41,546 bases of DNA from Streptantibioticus rubrisoli (lineage in GTDB: Bacteria > Actinomycetota > Actinomycetes > Streptomycetales > Streptomycetaceae), in contig NZ_JANFNH010000059.1 in assembly GCF_024436055.1 (NCBI RefSeq), positions 1-41,546 of the forward strand, in the 5' to 3' direction. The notes below the pieces were generated by a model. That model had not been told where the DNA came from, did not search any database, and saw nothing but the letters and a program-made list of their open reading frames with translations. A program made the position numbers and the translations under genes. Shown here piece by piece: positions 7,501-16,381 of the stretch (position 1 is its first letter; each line of letters opens with the position of its first letter).

Positions 7501-7543
7501 GTCAGTGCCCGTCAGTGCCCGGGTCAGTGCCCGGTCAGTTCCG
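7501..7543 (+). repeat. Short direct repeats GTCAGTGCCC
   Basis: GTCAGTGCCC occurs at 7501, 7511 and 7523, and a degenerate copy GTCAGTTCCG at 7534. The last copy overlaps the stop codon of the methyltransferase gene (minus strand). The spacing of 10-12 bp would place copies roughly on one face of the helix. The array lies 70-110 bp upstream of the HtrA-like start. Confidence 0.8.
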
Positions 7544-8278
7544 TACCCCGCACAGGTGCAGCAGCGCCGCCACCGCACGGTACGGGTCGGTGCGCCCGGC
7601 CCGGTCCTCGGCGGCCAGCAGCCGGTCCAGGTCCGCCACCTCGGTGGCCGCGGCCTCGTCCGGCGCGGTGTCGGTGAACACCCGCACCCCGTACCAGGCG
7701 TGCAGCGGCGCGCCGATCGCCGCCAGGGTCGCGGTCAACGTCTCCCGCCGGTCGGCCCGCACGGGCAGCCCCAGCCGGTTGGTGTACCCGGTCGTGTCGA
7801 ACGCCGCCAGCGCGCCGTCCCAGTCGCCGGACAGCCCCGGGCGCATCGCCAGCGCGTCCCCGTTGCGCACCAGCAGCGACAGCAGCCCACCGGGCGCCAG
7901 CACCCGGGCGAGCCCCGCCAGCAGCGCGTCCGGATCCGACACGTACATCAGCACCCCGTGGCACAGCACCACGTCGAAGCTGCCCGCCTCGAAGTACCGG
8001 CCGGTCTCCCGGCCGTCGCCCTCGATCAGCCGGACCCGCTCGCGTATGCCCTCCGGCTCCGCGGACAGCGCGGCGCGGACCGTGTGAAGCATCGCCGGAT
8101 CGGACTCCACGCCGGTCACCTCGTGGCCGCCGCGGGCCAGCCGCAGCGCCTGGGTGCCCTGGCCGAGCCCCACGTCCAGCACCCGCAGCCGACGTCCCAC
8201 CGGGAACCGCGCGGCTATCTGCTCATCGAGCTGCCGCGCCACCAACTCCTGCCGCACCGTGTTCCGCAGGCCACCCAA
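7535..8278 (-). CDS. Class I SAM-dependent methyltransferase
   Basis: 247 aa from the TTG at 8278. The Rossmann-like fold is clear: motif I LRVLDVGLGQGTQALRLA, the acidic end of beta-2 VTGVESD, GDGRETGRYF, and motif IV FDVVLCHGVLMYV; PGGLLSLLVRN follows. It resembles SmtA/CmoM-like methyltransferases; the substrate is unknown. Family members usually continue upstream with AEAWLAGLGGLRN, and that text is present in frame (AEAWLAG just before the TTG), so translation may start at a CTG at 8323 that overlaps the TGA of the upstream DUF3043 gene. This would couple the two genes. Confidence 0.9.
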   Translation of the reverse strand: MGGLRNTVRQELVARQLDEQIAARFPVGRRLRVLDVGLGQGTQALRLARGGHEVTGVESDPAMLHTVRAALSAEPEGIRERVRLIEGDGRETGRYFEAGSFDVVLCHGVLMYVSDPDALLAGLARVLAPGGLLSLLVRNGDALAMRPGLSGDWDGALAAFDTTGYTNRLGLPVRADRRETLTATLAAIGAPLHAWYGVRVFTDTAPDEAAATEVADLDRLLAAEDRAGRTDPYRAVAALLHLCGVRN

Positions 8279-8319
8279 GCCCGCCAGCCAGGCCTCCGCC
8301 CCGCCGGAAAACCCGCTGC

Positions 8320-8916
8320 TCAGATCTGCTCACCGCGCTTGACCTGCGGCTTTGGTAGTCGCATCCGGCGCATCTGAAGGGTGCGCATCAGCGCGTAGGC
8401 GACCGCGCCGCGGGTGTTCTCGTTGGGGAAGCGCTGCCGCAGCACCTTCTTCAACCGGAGACCGGTGAACACCGACTGCAGCACGATCAGGACGATCAGC
8501 ACCAGCCACAGCAGCAGCGAGATGTCCTTGATGCTCATGTTGGGGATCATGCTCAGCACGAGGATCACGATCGCCAGCGGCAGGAACAGCTCGGCGACGT
8601 GGTACCGGGCGTCCACGTAGTTCCGGCACAGCTTGCGCACCGGCCCCTTGTCGCGCACCGGCAGGTAGCGCTCGTCGCCGCTGGCCAGCGCCTCGCGCTG
8701 TTTGGCCATCTCGATTCGGCGCGCCTCCCGGGCCTGCTTGGCGGCGGCCTTGCGGTCGGTGGACACGGTGACGCGCTGGCGGCGCTGCGACTGCGCCTCG
8801 TTGCGCTTGGGCGTGGGGCGGCCCTTCGGGGCCTGTGGGTCGCGGCGCTGGTCGACCGGTTCTGTGGTCACCGTGGGGGTCGCGGCCTGCTCATCCTTGG
8901 TACGACGTCGGAACAC
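8320..8916 (-). CDS. DUF3043 membrane protein
   Basis: 198 aa. A charged N-terminal region (about 1-85, with RDPQAPKGRPTPKR, a DUF3043 hallmark, and Arg/Lys/Gln-rich segments) precedes RYLPVRDKGPVR, two hydrophobic helices (about 112-130 and 135-155) and a basic C-terminus. The function is unknown; it is conserved across actinobacteria. I prefer the GTG at 8916 (VFRRRTKDEQ), the family start, over a TTG three codons upstream; neither has a good ribosome binding site, so the message may be leaderless. The stop overlaps a possible CTG start of the methyltransferase. Confidence 0.9.
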   Translation of the reverse strand: MFRRRTKDEQAATPTVTTEPVDQRRDPQAPKGRPTPKRNEAQSQRRQRVTVSTDRKAAAKQAREARRIEMAKQREALASGDERYLPVRDKGPVRKLCRNYVDARYHVAELFLPLAIVILVLSMIPNMSIKDISLLLWLVLIVLIVLQSVFTGLRLKKVLRQRFPNENTRGAVAYALMRTLQMRRMRLPKPQVKRGEQI

Positions 8917-9132
8917 AAGGCCCAAGGGTACGTGGTGCCGGGAGTGCTCCCCACCCCTGTGGGCCCGCCGGGCACCGGCACCTACTCCTTGGGCGGGACG
9001 CGCTCGGCGCGTGATCGTCCCTCAGGATGAGCGCATCCGCCGCCGAACGGTGCGGTAATGGAAGCGGGGCCCGTACTGTAGGGGTCAACGCAAGGTGCCG
9101 GAGCAAGTCGGAGAAGGGGGCGCGCCAGGCCC

Positions 9133-9927
9133 ATGAGCGGTGTCATGAAGCGGATGGGGATGATCTTCCGCGCGAAGGCCAACAAGGCCCTTGACCGGGC
9201 TGAGGACCCGCGCGAGACGCTTGACTACTCGTACCAGAAGCAGCTTGAGCTGCTGCAGAAGGTGCGCCGTGGCGTCGCGGACGTGGCCACGTCGCGTAAG
9301 CGGCTGGAACTGCAGCTCAGTGGCTTGCAGCAGCAGTCGTCCAAGCTGGAGGACCAGAGCCGCAAGGCGCTGGCGCTCGGCCGCGAGGACCTGGCGCGTG
9401 AGGCGCTGACCCGGCGTGCCGCGCTCCAGCAGCAGGTCACCGACCTGGAGACGCAGCACCAGACGCTGCAGGGCGAGGAGGAGAAGCTCACCCTCGCGGC
9501 GCAGCGGCTGCAGGCCAAGGTGGACGCCTTCCGCACCAAGAAGGAGACCATCAAGGCCACCTACACGGCCGCGCAGGCGCAGACCAAGATCGGTGAGGCG
9601 TTCTCCGGCATCTCCGAGGAGATGGGCGACGTCGGCCTGGCCATCCAGCGCGCCGAGGACAAGACCGCGCAGATGCAGGCGCGCGCCGGTGCCATCGACG
9701 AGCTGCTCGCCTCGGGTGCGCTGGACGACCCGAGCGGGCTGGCCAAGGACGACATCTCGGCGGAGCTGGACCGCATCTCCGGCGGTTCCGACGTCGAGCT
9801 GGAGTTGCAGCGGATGAAGGCGGAGCTGGCTGGCGGCAGCAGCGGCCAGCAGGCCATCGAGGGCGGCAAGCCCGGCGAGGCCAACCACCAGCAGCCGCAG
9901 GACAAGCCGCGCTTCGACAAGAACTGA
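9133..9927 (+). CDS. pspA: PspA/IM30 (Vipp1) family envelope-stress protein
   Basis: 264 aa. It is almost entirely alpha-helical coiled coil with the family start MKRMGMIFRAKANKALDRAEDP and heptad-rich text from about 30 to 220 (RKRLELQLSGLQQQSSKLEDQ, AAQAQTKIGEAFSGISEEM). The C-terminus is a flexible Gly/Gln/Asn tail. PspA forms membrane-binding ESCRT-III-like oligomers that protect the membrane under stress. The ATG at 9133 is preceded by GAAGGGGG. A possible -10 TACTGT lies at 9074-9079; the -35 is weak. It is co-transcribed with the PspAA gene 31 bp downstream. Confidence 0.93.
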   Translation: MSGVMKRMGMIFRAKANKALDRAEDPRETLDYSYQKQLELLQKVRRGVADVATSRKRLELQLSGLQQQSSKLEDQSRKALALGREDLAREALTRRAALQQQVTDLETQHQTLQGEEEKLTLAAQRLQAKVDAFRTKKETIKATYTAAQAQTKIGEAFSGISEEMGDVGLAIQRAEDKTAQMQARAGAIDELLASGALDDPSGLAKDDISAELDRISGGSDVELELQRMKAELAGGSSGQQAIEGGKPGEANHQQPQDKPRFDKN

Positions 9928-9958
9928 GCCTCCGCGCGCGCCTCGAAGGGAGACCGTC

Positions 9959-10237
9959 GTGATCGTAAGGATCATGGGCGAGGGACAGGTGAGGCTGGAC
10001 GAGAGCCACTTCGTCGAGCTCAACAAGCTCGACGACGAGCTGCTCGCCTCGATGCAGAGCGGCGACGAGGCCGGGTTCCGGCGCACTCTCGGCGCCCTGC
10101 TGGACGCCGTACGGCGGCTCGGCCAGCCGCTGCCGGACGACGCCCTGGAGCCGTCCGAGCTGATCCTCCCCGCTCCGGACGCCTCCCTTGAGGAGGTACG
10201 GGAGATGCTCGCCGATGACGGGCTGATCCCTGGATAA
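9959..10237 (+). CDS. PspA-associated protein PspAA
   Basis: 92 aa, with the compact PspAA domain (MIVRIMGEGQVRLDE, LNKLDDELLASMQSGDEAGF). It is nearly always found beside PspA in actinobacteria and archaea and is thought to be a partner or regulator of PspA. The GTG at 9959 has GAAGGGA 8 nt upstream. A 31-bp gap to pspA indicates one operon, ended by the hairpin at 10258-10296. Confidence 0.9.
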   Translation: MIVRIMGEGQVRLDESHFVELNKLDDELLASMQSGDEAGFRRTLGALLDAVRRLGQPLPDDALEPSELILPAPDASLEEVREMLADDGLIPG

Positions 10238-10257
10238 CCGGCACCCCCAGCACCACC

Positions 10258-10296
10258 GGGCGTCCTGACCCCATGCGTAACGGGGCCAGGGCGCCC
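10258..10296 (+). terminator. Terminator of the pspA operon
   Basis: 15-bp imperfect stem: GGGCGTCCTGACCCC (10258-10272) with GGGGCCAGGGCGCCC (10282-10296), containing one G-U pair and one mismatch, with a 9-nt loop. It lies 21 bp after the PspAA stop. Confidence 0.7.
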
Positions 10297-10379
10297 GTGC
10301 TGTGTGGCGCCGGTTCCCCGCCCGAGTGCATTCCGCGCGGACCCGCCCGCGCGCGGTGCGGGCGGGGCAGCATGGGGGG

Positions 10380-11246
10380 ATGCTGCTGCGTCCGGTGCGG
10401 GACACCGCTGAAGATGCCGAGGCCGTGCAGGCCGTCACCGCCGCCTCGTTCGGGGACTCCCGGACGCTGCCGGGCGGCCAGTGGCCGCCGGATCGGGTGG
10501 CCCGGTTCCGCGGGCGGGTACGGTACTTCGCCAGGACCGACCCGGACGGCTGCTGGATCGCGGAGGACGAGGCGGCCGGTCCGGTGGGCGTGGCGCTGGC
10601 CCTCAAGCGCGAGTTCCTGTGGGGACTCTCCCTGCTCGCGGTGGTACCGGCCGCGCAGGGCAAGGGAGTTGGCAAGGCGCTGCTGGCCCGTGCCATGGGG
10701 TACGGGCGCGGCTGCCTGCGCGGTCTGCTGTGCGGCACCCGGCATCCGGTGGCGGCCCGCGCCTACCGCCGGGCCGGGTTCACGCTGCATCCGGCGATGC
10801 GGCTGGGCGGGGTGGTCGACCCGGCGCGGCTCGAACCGCCGGACGGCGCCGTGCACGAGGGCACACCGCGGCACCGGGACCTGATGGACTCGGTGGACCG
10901 GCGCACCAGGGGCGGTGCGCACGGCTGCGACCACGAGCAACTGCTCGGCGACTGCCGCCTGTTCGTGGTGGACGACCTGGCGGGCAGTGGGTACTGCTAC
11001 ATCGACGGCGGCCGGATCGAGCTGCTGGCCGCCACGTCACGGCGGCTTGCCACCCGGCTGCTCACCGCGGCACTGCTGTCCGTACCGCCGGGCGGTACGG
11101 CGTGCGTGCCGCATCTGACGGGCGACCAACAGTGGGCGCTTGACGTGGGGTTGGCGGCCGGACTCGAACTGGGCAACTCCGGCTATGTCTGCCTGCGCGG
11201 CATGCGGCCGCCAACCCCGTACATCCCGTCGGACACGTTCCTGTAG
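10380..11246 (+). CDS. GNAT-family N-acetyltransferase
   Basis: 288 aa from the ATG at 10380 (MLLRPVRDTAEDAEAVQAV, the usual start of a GNAT domain). The acetyl-CoA loop is visible as LLAVVPAAQGKGVGKALLARA at about residues 80-100, followed by RAYRRAGFTLHPAM. The C-terminal half (about 170-288) repeats a GNAT-like layout without a clear CoA loop (GRIELLAATSRRLATRLLTAAL), so this may be a double-GNAT protein with one inactive half. The substrate is unknown. An upstream in-frame GTG at 10356 is an alternative start; the G-rich run at 10374-10379 is too close to be a good ribosome binding site. Confidence 0.82.
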   Translation: MLLRPVRDTAEDAEAVQAVTAASFGDSRTLPGGQWPPDRVARFRGRVRYFARTDPDGCWIAEDEAAGPVGVALALKREFLWGLSLLAVVPAAQGKGVGKALLARAMGYGRGCLRGLLCGTRHPVAARAYRRAGFTLHPAMRLGGVVDPARLEPPDGAVHEGTPRHRDLMDSVDRRTRGGAHGCDHEQLLGDCRLFVVDDLAGSGYCYIDGGRIELLAATSRRLATRLLTAALLSVPPGGTACVPHLTGDQQWALDVGLAAGLELGNSGYVCLRGMRPPTPYIPSDTFL

Positions 11247-11285
11247 CGGAACGGGTGCGACGCGGTGGCTGGTCGCGGCGGCTGG

Positions 11286-12473
11286 TTACGGAAGCGCCAG
11301 CATCTGCTCCAGGGCGACCTTGGCGTAGTGCTCGGTCTCCTCGTCCACCACGATGCGGTTGACCACGGTGCCCTCGGCGAGCGACTCCAGCGCCCAGACC
11401 AGGTGCGGCAGGTCGATCCGGTTCATGGTCGAGCAGAAGCACACGGTCTTGTCGAGGAAGACGATCCGCTTGTCCGGGTGCGCCTTGGCCAGCCGCCGTA
11501 CCAGGTTGAGCTCGGTGCCGATGGCCCAGGAGGAACCGGCGGGTGCGGCTTCCAGCGTCTTGATGATGTACTCCGTCGAGCCCACGTAGTCGGCCGCCGT
11601 CACCACCTCGTGCTTGCACTCGGGGTGCACCAGCACGTTGACCCCGGGTATCCGGGACCGTACGTCCTCCACCGAGTCCAGCGAGAACCGGCCGTGCACC
11701 GAGCAGTGCCCGCGCCACAGGATCATCTTGGCCGCCCGCAGTTGCTCGGCGGTGACCCCGCCGCCCGGCTTGTGCGGGTTGTAGACCACGCAGTCGTCGA
11801 GCGAGAAGCCCATCTCCCGGACCGCGGTGTTCCGCCCGAGGTGCTGGTCGGGCAGGAACAGCACCTTCTCTCCCTGGGTGAACGCCCACTCCAGCGCCCG
11901 CTTGGCGTTGGAGGAGGTGCAGATGGTGCCGCCGTGCCGTCCGGTGAACGCCTTGATGTCGGCCGAGGAGTTCATGTACGAGACCGGCACGGTGACGTCC
12001 GCGACCCCGGCGTCGGTCAGCGCGTCCCAGCACTCCGCTACCTGCTCGGCCGTGGCCATGTCCGCCATCGAGCAGCCCGCGGCCAGGTCCGGCAGGATGA
12101 CCTGCTGGTCGGCGGAGGTCAGGATGTCCGCGCTCTCGGCCATGAAGTGCACACCGCAGAAGACGATGTACTCCGCCTGCGGGCGCGCCGCGGCGTCCCT
12201 GGCCAGCTTGAACGAGTCGCCCGTCACATCCGCGAACTCGATGACCTCGTCGCGCTGGTAGTGGTGACCGAGCACGAAGACCCGCTCGCCGAGCTTCGCC
12301 TTGGCCGCCCGGGCACGCTCGACCAGGTCGGGGTCGGAGGGGGCGGGCAGGTCACCGGGACACTCCACCCCCCGCTCGCTCTTGGGGTCCGCCTCGCGGC
12401 CGAGCAGCAGCAGGGCGAGCGGCGTGGGCTGGACGTCCAGCGATCCGGGGGCCAGGGGTTCGGTGGTGGTCAC
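11286..12473 (-). CDS. nadA: Quinolinate synthase NadA
   Basis: 395 aa from the GTG at 12473. It condenses iminoaspartate with dihydroxyacetone phosphate to quinolinate in de novo NAD synthesis, using an oxygen-sensitive [4Fe-4S] cluster. The three cluster Cys are present: VFCGVHF (C106), PECKHE and the CFCSTMN region. Other blocks include LGHHYQRDEVIEFADVTGDS, AGCSMADMA, YMNSSADIKA, TSSNAKRALEWA and FLPDQHLGRN. The long N-terminal extension LDVQPTPLALLLLGREADP is typical of actinobacterial NadA. GTG with GAAAGGG about 10 nt upstream is preferred over the ATG at 12512. The gene stands alone, without nadB or nadC, and is divergent from erpA. Confidence 0.96.
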   Translation of the reverse strand: MTTTEPLAPGSLDVQPTPLALLLLGREADPKSERGVECPGDLPAPSDPDLVERARAAKAKLGERVFVLGHHYQRDEVIEFADVTGDSFKLARDAAARPQAEYIVFCGVHFMAESADILTSADQQVILPDLAAGCSMADMATAEQVAECWDALTDAGVADVTVPVSYMNSSADIKAFTGRHGGTICTSSNAKRALEWAFTQGEKVLFLPDQHLGRNTAVREMGFSLDDCVVYNPHKPGGGVTAEQLRAAKMILWRGHCSVHGRFSLDSVEDVRSRIPGVNVLVHPECKHEVVTAADYVGSTEYIIKTLEAAPAGSSWAIGTELNLVRRLAKAHPDKRIVFLDKTVCFCSTMNRIDLPHLVWALESLAEGTVVNRIVVDEETEHYAKVALEQMLALP

Positions 12474-12527
12474 GGGCGGGGCGCCCTTTCTCTTGGCACG
12501 TGCTCTCGACATGCACTTTTCGTCTAA

Positions 12528-12560
12528 CTGACGCTATCTATCATAGCTGGTTCGCGTCAG
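12528..12560. promoter_or_regulatory. Inverted repeat in the nadA-erpA divergent promoter region
   Basis: CTGACGC (12528-12534) and GCGTCAG (12554-12560) form a perfect 7-bp inverted repeat with a 19-bp spacer. The spacer is A/T-rich and contains TATGAT on the minus strand (12545-12540), a plausible -10 for nadA. This could be an operator or an mRNA hairpin; no known regulator site was recognised. Confidence 0.4.
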
Positions 12561-12775
12561 ATTGACGATGGCCATCGTGTCGATGTGACGTATCCGGCTC
12601 GTTCTGGCCAACCGGTTGATCCGCTCCGGCTGTGAGGTGACCTTGTCGTGAGCGGTGTGCGAGCATGAATGGAAGACGTAAGCGGGGAGCCGGACGAGCT
12701 CGGAATTTTTTCCGGGCGGTGGCGGTTCCAGTCGGCGGCAGAGACCGACGTTGCGTAGAAACCGGGAGTGAACAG

Positions 12776-13129
12776 ATGACGGTTCAGGACGAGACCACCG
12801 CAAGCGAGGGCATCATCCTGTCCGACGCCGCCGCGGCCAAGGTCAAGAGCCTGCTTGAGCAGGAAGGCCGCGATGACCTCGCGCTGCGCGTCGCGGTTCA
12901 GCCCGGAGGCTGCTCCGGTCTGCGCTACCAGCTCTTCTTCGACGAGCGCTCGCTCGACGGCGACGTGGTCAAGGACTTCGGAGGCGTCAAGGTCGTCACC
13001 GACCGGATGAGCGCCCCGTACCTGGGCGGCGCCTCGATCGACTTCGTGGACACCATCGAGAAGCAGGGCTTCACCATCGACAACCCGAACGCCACGGGCT
13101 CCTGCGCCTGCGGCGACTCGTTCCACTGA
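12776..13129 (+). CDS. erpA: HesB/IscA-type iron-sulfur cluster insertion protein ErpA
   Basis: 117 aa, full length for A-type carriers. The three cluster-binding Cys are in place: GGCSGLRY (C46) and SCACGDSF (C110 and C112). It delivers Fe-S clusters to apo-enzymes; the divergent neighbour NadA, the Rieske protein at 24803 and the cysteine desulfurase-like proteins fit such a role by context only. The ATG at 12776 has GGGAG 8 nt upstream. A longer in-frame reading from 12665 lacks homology. Confidence 0.94.
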   Translation: MTVQDETTASEGIILSDAAAAKVKSLLEQEGRDDLALRVAVQPGGCSGLRYQLFFDERSLDGDVVKDFGGVKVVTDRMSAPYLGGASIDFVDTIEKQGFTIDNPNATGSCACGDSFH

Positions 13130-13144
13130 GTCCTACGCGCTCAT

Positions 13145-13177
13145 GCGGCGGTGCCCCCCAGGCCGGGGCACCGCCGC
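13145..13177. terminator. Bidirectional terminator after erpA
   Basis: Perfect 13-bp stem GCGGCGGTGCCCC (13145-13157) / GGGGCACCGCCGC (13165-13177) with a 7-nt loop, placed between the convergent erpA and the large secreted protein gene. Confidence 0.85.
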
Positions 13178-13195
13178 TCGCGTGTCCGGCGCCGC

Positions 13196-14683
13196 TCAGC
13201 CGCTACGCGGCACCGCGTGCCCGTCCGAGGCGTCGTAGACCTTGCGGGCGCCGAGCGGAGCGTCCAGCGTCACCCGCTCGCTGATCAACTTGGCCAGCAG
13301 CACGCAGATCTGCTTGGGCTGCTTGGCCGCGCTGGTGACCCGCACCGTCACCGAGTCGGCGGACTGGCTGACCACGGCCGCCGAGTAGGTCGAACACACC
13401 CCGCCCCAGAAACGCAGGGTGAGCGTGCGCCCGTCCACCGCGTAGGACTGGATGTGTACGGCGGTCCCCGGCGACCTGGCGGCCGAGGGCGCGACGTACT
13501 TGGGGTCCACCGCGGGCTGGGCGATCTCGACCGGCTGCTGGGCACCGGGCTGGGCCACCTGGAACAGCCAGGACGGCACCAGCTGCGACCGGCCGTCGAC
13601 GAACTGCGCCGACAGCCCGAACCGCGCCGCCCGCACGTCCAGCGTCAGCGGGGTTCCCGTCCCGCACCCCGTGGGCGGGCGCACCGGCAGGTCACCGGGG
13701 TCGGCGGGGCCACCGGGGGCGGTGCCCGGGTGCATCATCCGGCACGGTCCCGCGGGGGTACCGGTGCCCTCGGAGGGGTCGGTTCCGTTCAGCTCGTCCA
13801 GCGCTCGCCGCGCGTTCACCACCGGATACGTCGCGCCGCGCGCCAGCGGCGCCGCTCGCCCCGAACCGCTCAACAGCCGTCCGTCCGACCCCACTTGGAG
13901 CGTGGTCTGCCAGCCGTGCGTCGGCAGACCGTCCACCACCGGGTCCACCGCGACGGTGCGCACGCCGCCCACCGCTCGCGAGGCGTCCACCGCCGCCCCG
14001 CCCAGACCGAGCGCCGCCAGCACCGGTGCGGCGGCGCGCTTGGCCTGGTCGGGCGGTACGGCCGCGCCGGGGGACGGCACCGCGGCCGCCGTGGACCGCA
14101 TGGCGTCCTCGGGGGAGTAGCAGACGGCATGCCCGGCACCGTCGACCCCGCCGCCGTCCGCGGTGGCTGGATGGCATCCGGTGCCCGCCCCGTCCTGGGT
14201 GAACGCCCAACTGCCGGGCGCCTGTTGGGTCACCTGCAGCGTGGGACCGGGCGCGTTGTGGCTCGGCGCGGCCCGCCACAGGCCGTGGTCCAGTGTCACC
14301 GGTCCGGACACGCCCAGGGCCGCCGCGAGCTTCGCCACCTCGTCCCGCGAGACCTCGCCGCGCGCCTGCTGGACGGGGGCCGAGCCGGGGCCGGACGGCA
14401 GGGCTCCGATCGCCTGGTACCGCACCCCGGGTCCAACGCCGCCGCCCTGGCCCCAGCCGGTCATCGCCAGCGGGGGTGGAGTGGCACCCGCGCCGGGCGG
14501 TGCCGCCGGGCCGGGGACGCCGTTGGCGGCCGACGCGGCCCAGTAGGCGCTTGAGCCGCCCGCCACCAGTACCGCCCCGGTGACCAGCGCCACGGTCAGC
14601 CGCGACCGGCGCGTGCGGGGTTCACCCGCCGCGGTCGGTGACCCGTTCCCGGGCCTGCTTCCCGGAGTCCTCTTGATGCCCAC
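13196..14683 (-). CDS. Large secreted or membrane-anchored protein, unknown function
   Basis: 495 aa. A basic N-terminus (RTRRSR) and one hydrophobic segment (about 29-50) suggest an N-in/C-out anchor; the rest is a Gly/Pro/Ala-rich extracellular region. It contains several Cys that could pair (GAGTGCHPA, AVCYSPED, GPCRMMHPG, PPTGCGTG, GVCSTYSA, KQICVLL). Text such as HGWQTTLQVGSDGRLLSGSG suggests beta-propeller or YcdB/PepSY-like folds, but I do not recognise a family with confidence. In Streptomyces it is usually called a large membrane protein. The GTG at 14683 has AAGGAG 8 nt upstream, a strong ribosome binding site. Confidence 0.85.
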   Translation of the reverse strand: MGIKRTPGSRPGNGSPTAAGEPRTRRSRLTVALVTGAVLVAGGSSAYWAASAANGVPGPAAPPGAGATPPPLAMTGWGQGGGVGPGVRYQAIGALPSGPGSAPVQQARGEVSRDEVAKLAAALGVSGPVTLDHGLWRAAPSHNAPGPTLQVTQQAPGSWAFTQDGAGTGCHPATADGGGVDGAGHAVCYSPEDAMRSTAAAVPSPGAAVPPDQAKRAAAPVLAALGLGGAAVDASRAVGGVRTVAVDPVVDGLPTHGWQTTLQVGSDGRLLSGSGRAAPLARGATYPVVNARRALDELNGTDPSEGTGTPAGPCRMMHPGTAPGGPADPGDLPVRPPTGCGTGTPLTLDVRAARFGLSAQFVDGRSQLVPSWLFQVAQPGAQQPVEIAQPAVDPKYVAPSAARSPGTAVHIQSYAVDGRTLTLRFWGGVCSTYSAAVVSQSADSVTVRVTSAAKQPKQICVLLAKLISERVTLDAPLGARKVYDASDGHAVPRSG

Positions 14684-14865
14684 CGTTCAGCTCCTTCGGC
14701 TCTGTGACGGTGTCGACGTCACTCCGCCTTGTGGCGTACGGGACTTGGACGGAGCCAAGTGCCGTACGGTTCCGCGCACGGCTTCGGGGCGGGCCGGGCC
14801 GCGGGCCGAGGCTCGCGGTGGGGGCGGCGCTGGGGGAGGGGCGGGAGGGGGCGCTCAGGCGCGGG

Positions 14866-15102
14866 TCAGCTGCCGTATTCGGACATTTCCTCGACAGCGT
14901 GCACGGAGGCCGCGGAAACATTCGTACCGTGGATGGACGACGGTGAAACCGCGGGCGGCGCAGCCCGACGGGGTACCGCCCAGCGCGGGGCGATGCGGCG
15001 GCAGTCGTCCAGCAGATCCGCCGGGGAGCCGGACTCCGTACCGGGGAAGCCGGGCACACCAGGCAGTTCGGTGGGCTCGGGGCGTTCGGTCTGCTCGGAC
15101 AT
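14866..15102 (-). CDS. Small hypothetical protein
   Basis: 78 aa, starting MSEQTERPEPTELPGVPGFPG and ending AVEEMSEYGS. Pro/Glu/Ser-rich, largely disordered in appearance, with one Cys (LLDDCRR). The ATG at 15102 is preceded by GGGAG at a correct distance, which is the main reason to accept it. It lies between the large secreted protein (same strand) and the divergent PfkB kinase. I do not recognise a family. Confidence 0.5.
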   Translation of the reverse strand: MSEQTERPEPTELPGVPGFPGTESGSPADLLDDCRRIAPRWAVPRRAAPPAVSPSSIHGTNVSAASVHAVEEMSEYGS

Positions 15103-15173
15103 GGTGACTCCCGGTTCTGAGGGGCGCGAGGGACTCGTGCGCACTGGCGACTTTAAACACTGCTTACTGGGGT

Positions 15174-15190
15174 GGAAAGCGGTACTTTCC
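15174..15190. promoter_or_regulatory. Small inverted repeat in the A/T-rich divergent region
   Basis: GGAAAG (15174-15179) and CTTTCC (15185-15190) with a 5-nt spacer, next to the A/T-rich stretch 15150-15166 (CTTTAAACACTGCTTACT), the likely promoter zone between the small gene and the kinase. No known operator recognised; the rest of 15103-15341 shows nothing specific. Confidence 0.3.
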
Positions 15191-15302
15191 GGTAATTTCT
15201 CGGGAGGGGCGACCAGCGGCGGTCATCAGCCAGCCGGGCCTGGCCGAATCGGTTCGGTACCAGCGCCGCGCGACGACCCGGTAGCGTTGGCTGGTCCGGT
15301 AG

Positions 15303-16316
<1,014 letters not shown>

Positions 16317-16333
16317 CGGCTAGTTGACCACCC

Positions 16334-16365
16334 GCCCGCCCGTCGTCCGTCGGCAACGGGCGGGC
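16334..16365. terminator. Bidirectional terminator after the PfkB kinase
   Basis: Perfect 9-bp stem GCCCGCCCG (16334-16342) / CGGGCGGGC (16357-16365) with a 14-nt loop, between convergent genes. Confidence 0.8.
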
Positions 16366-16381
16366 AGAAACGGCCCAAGGC

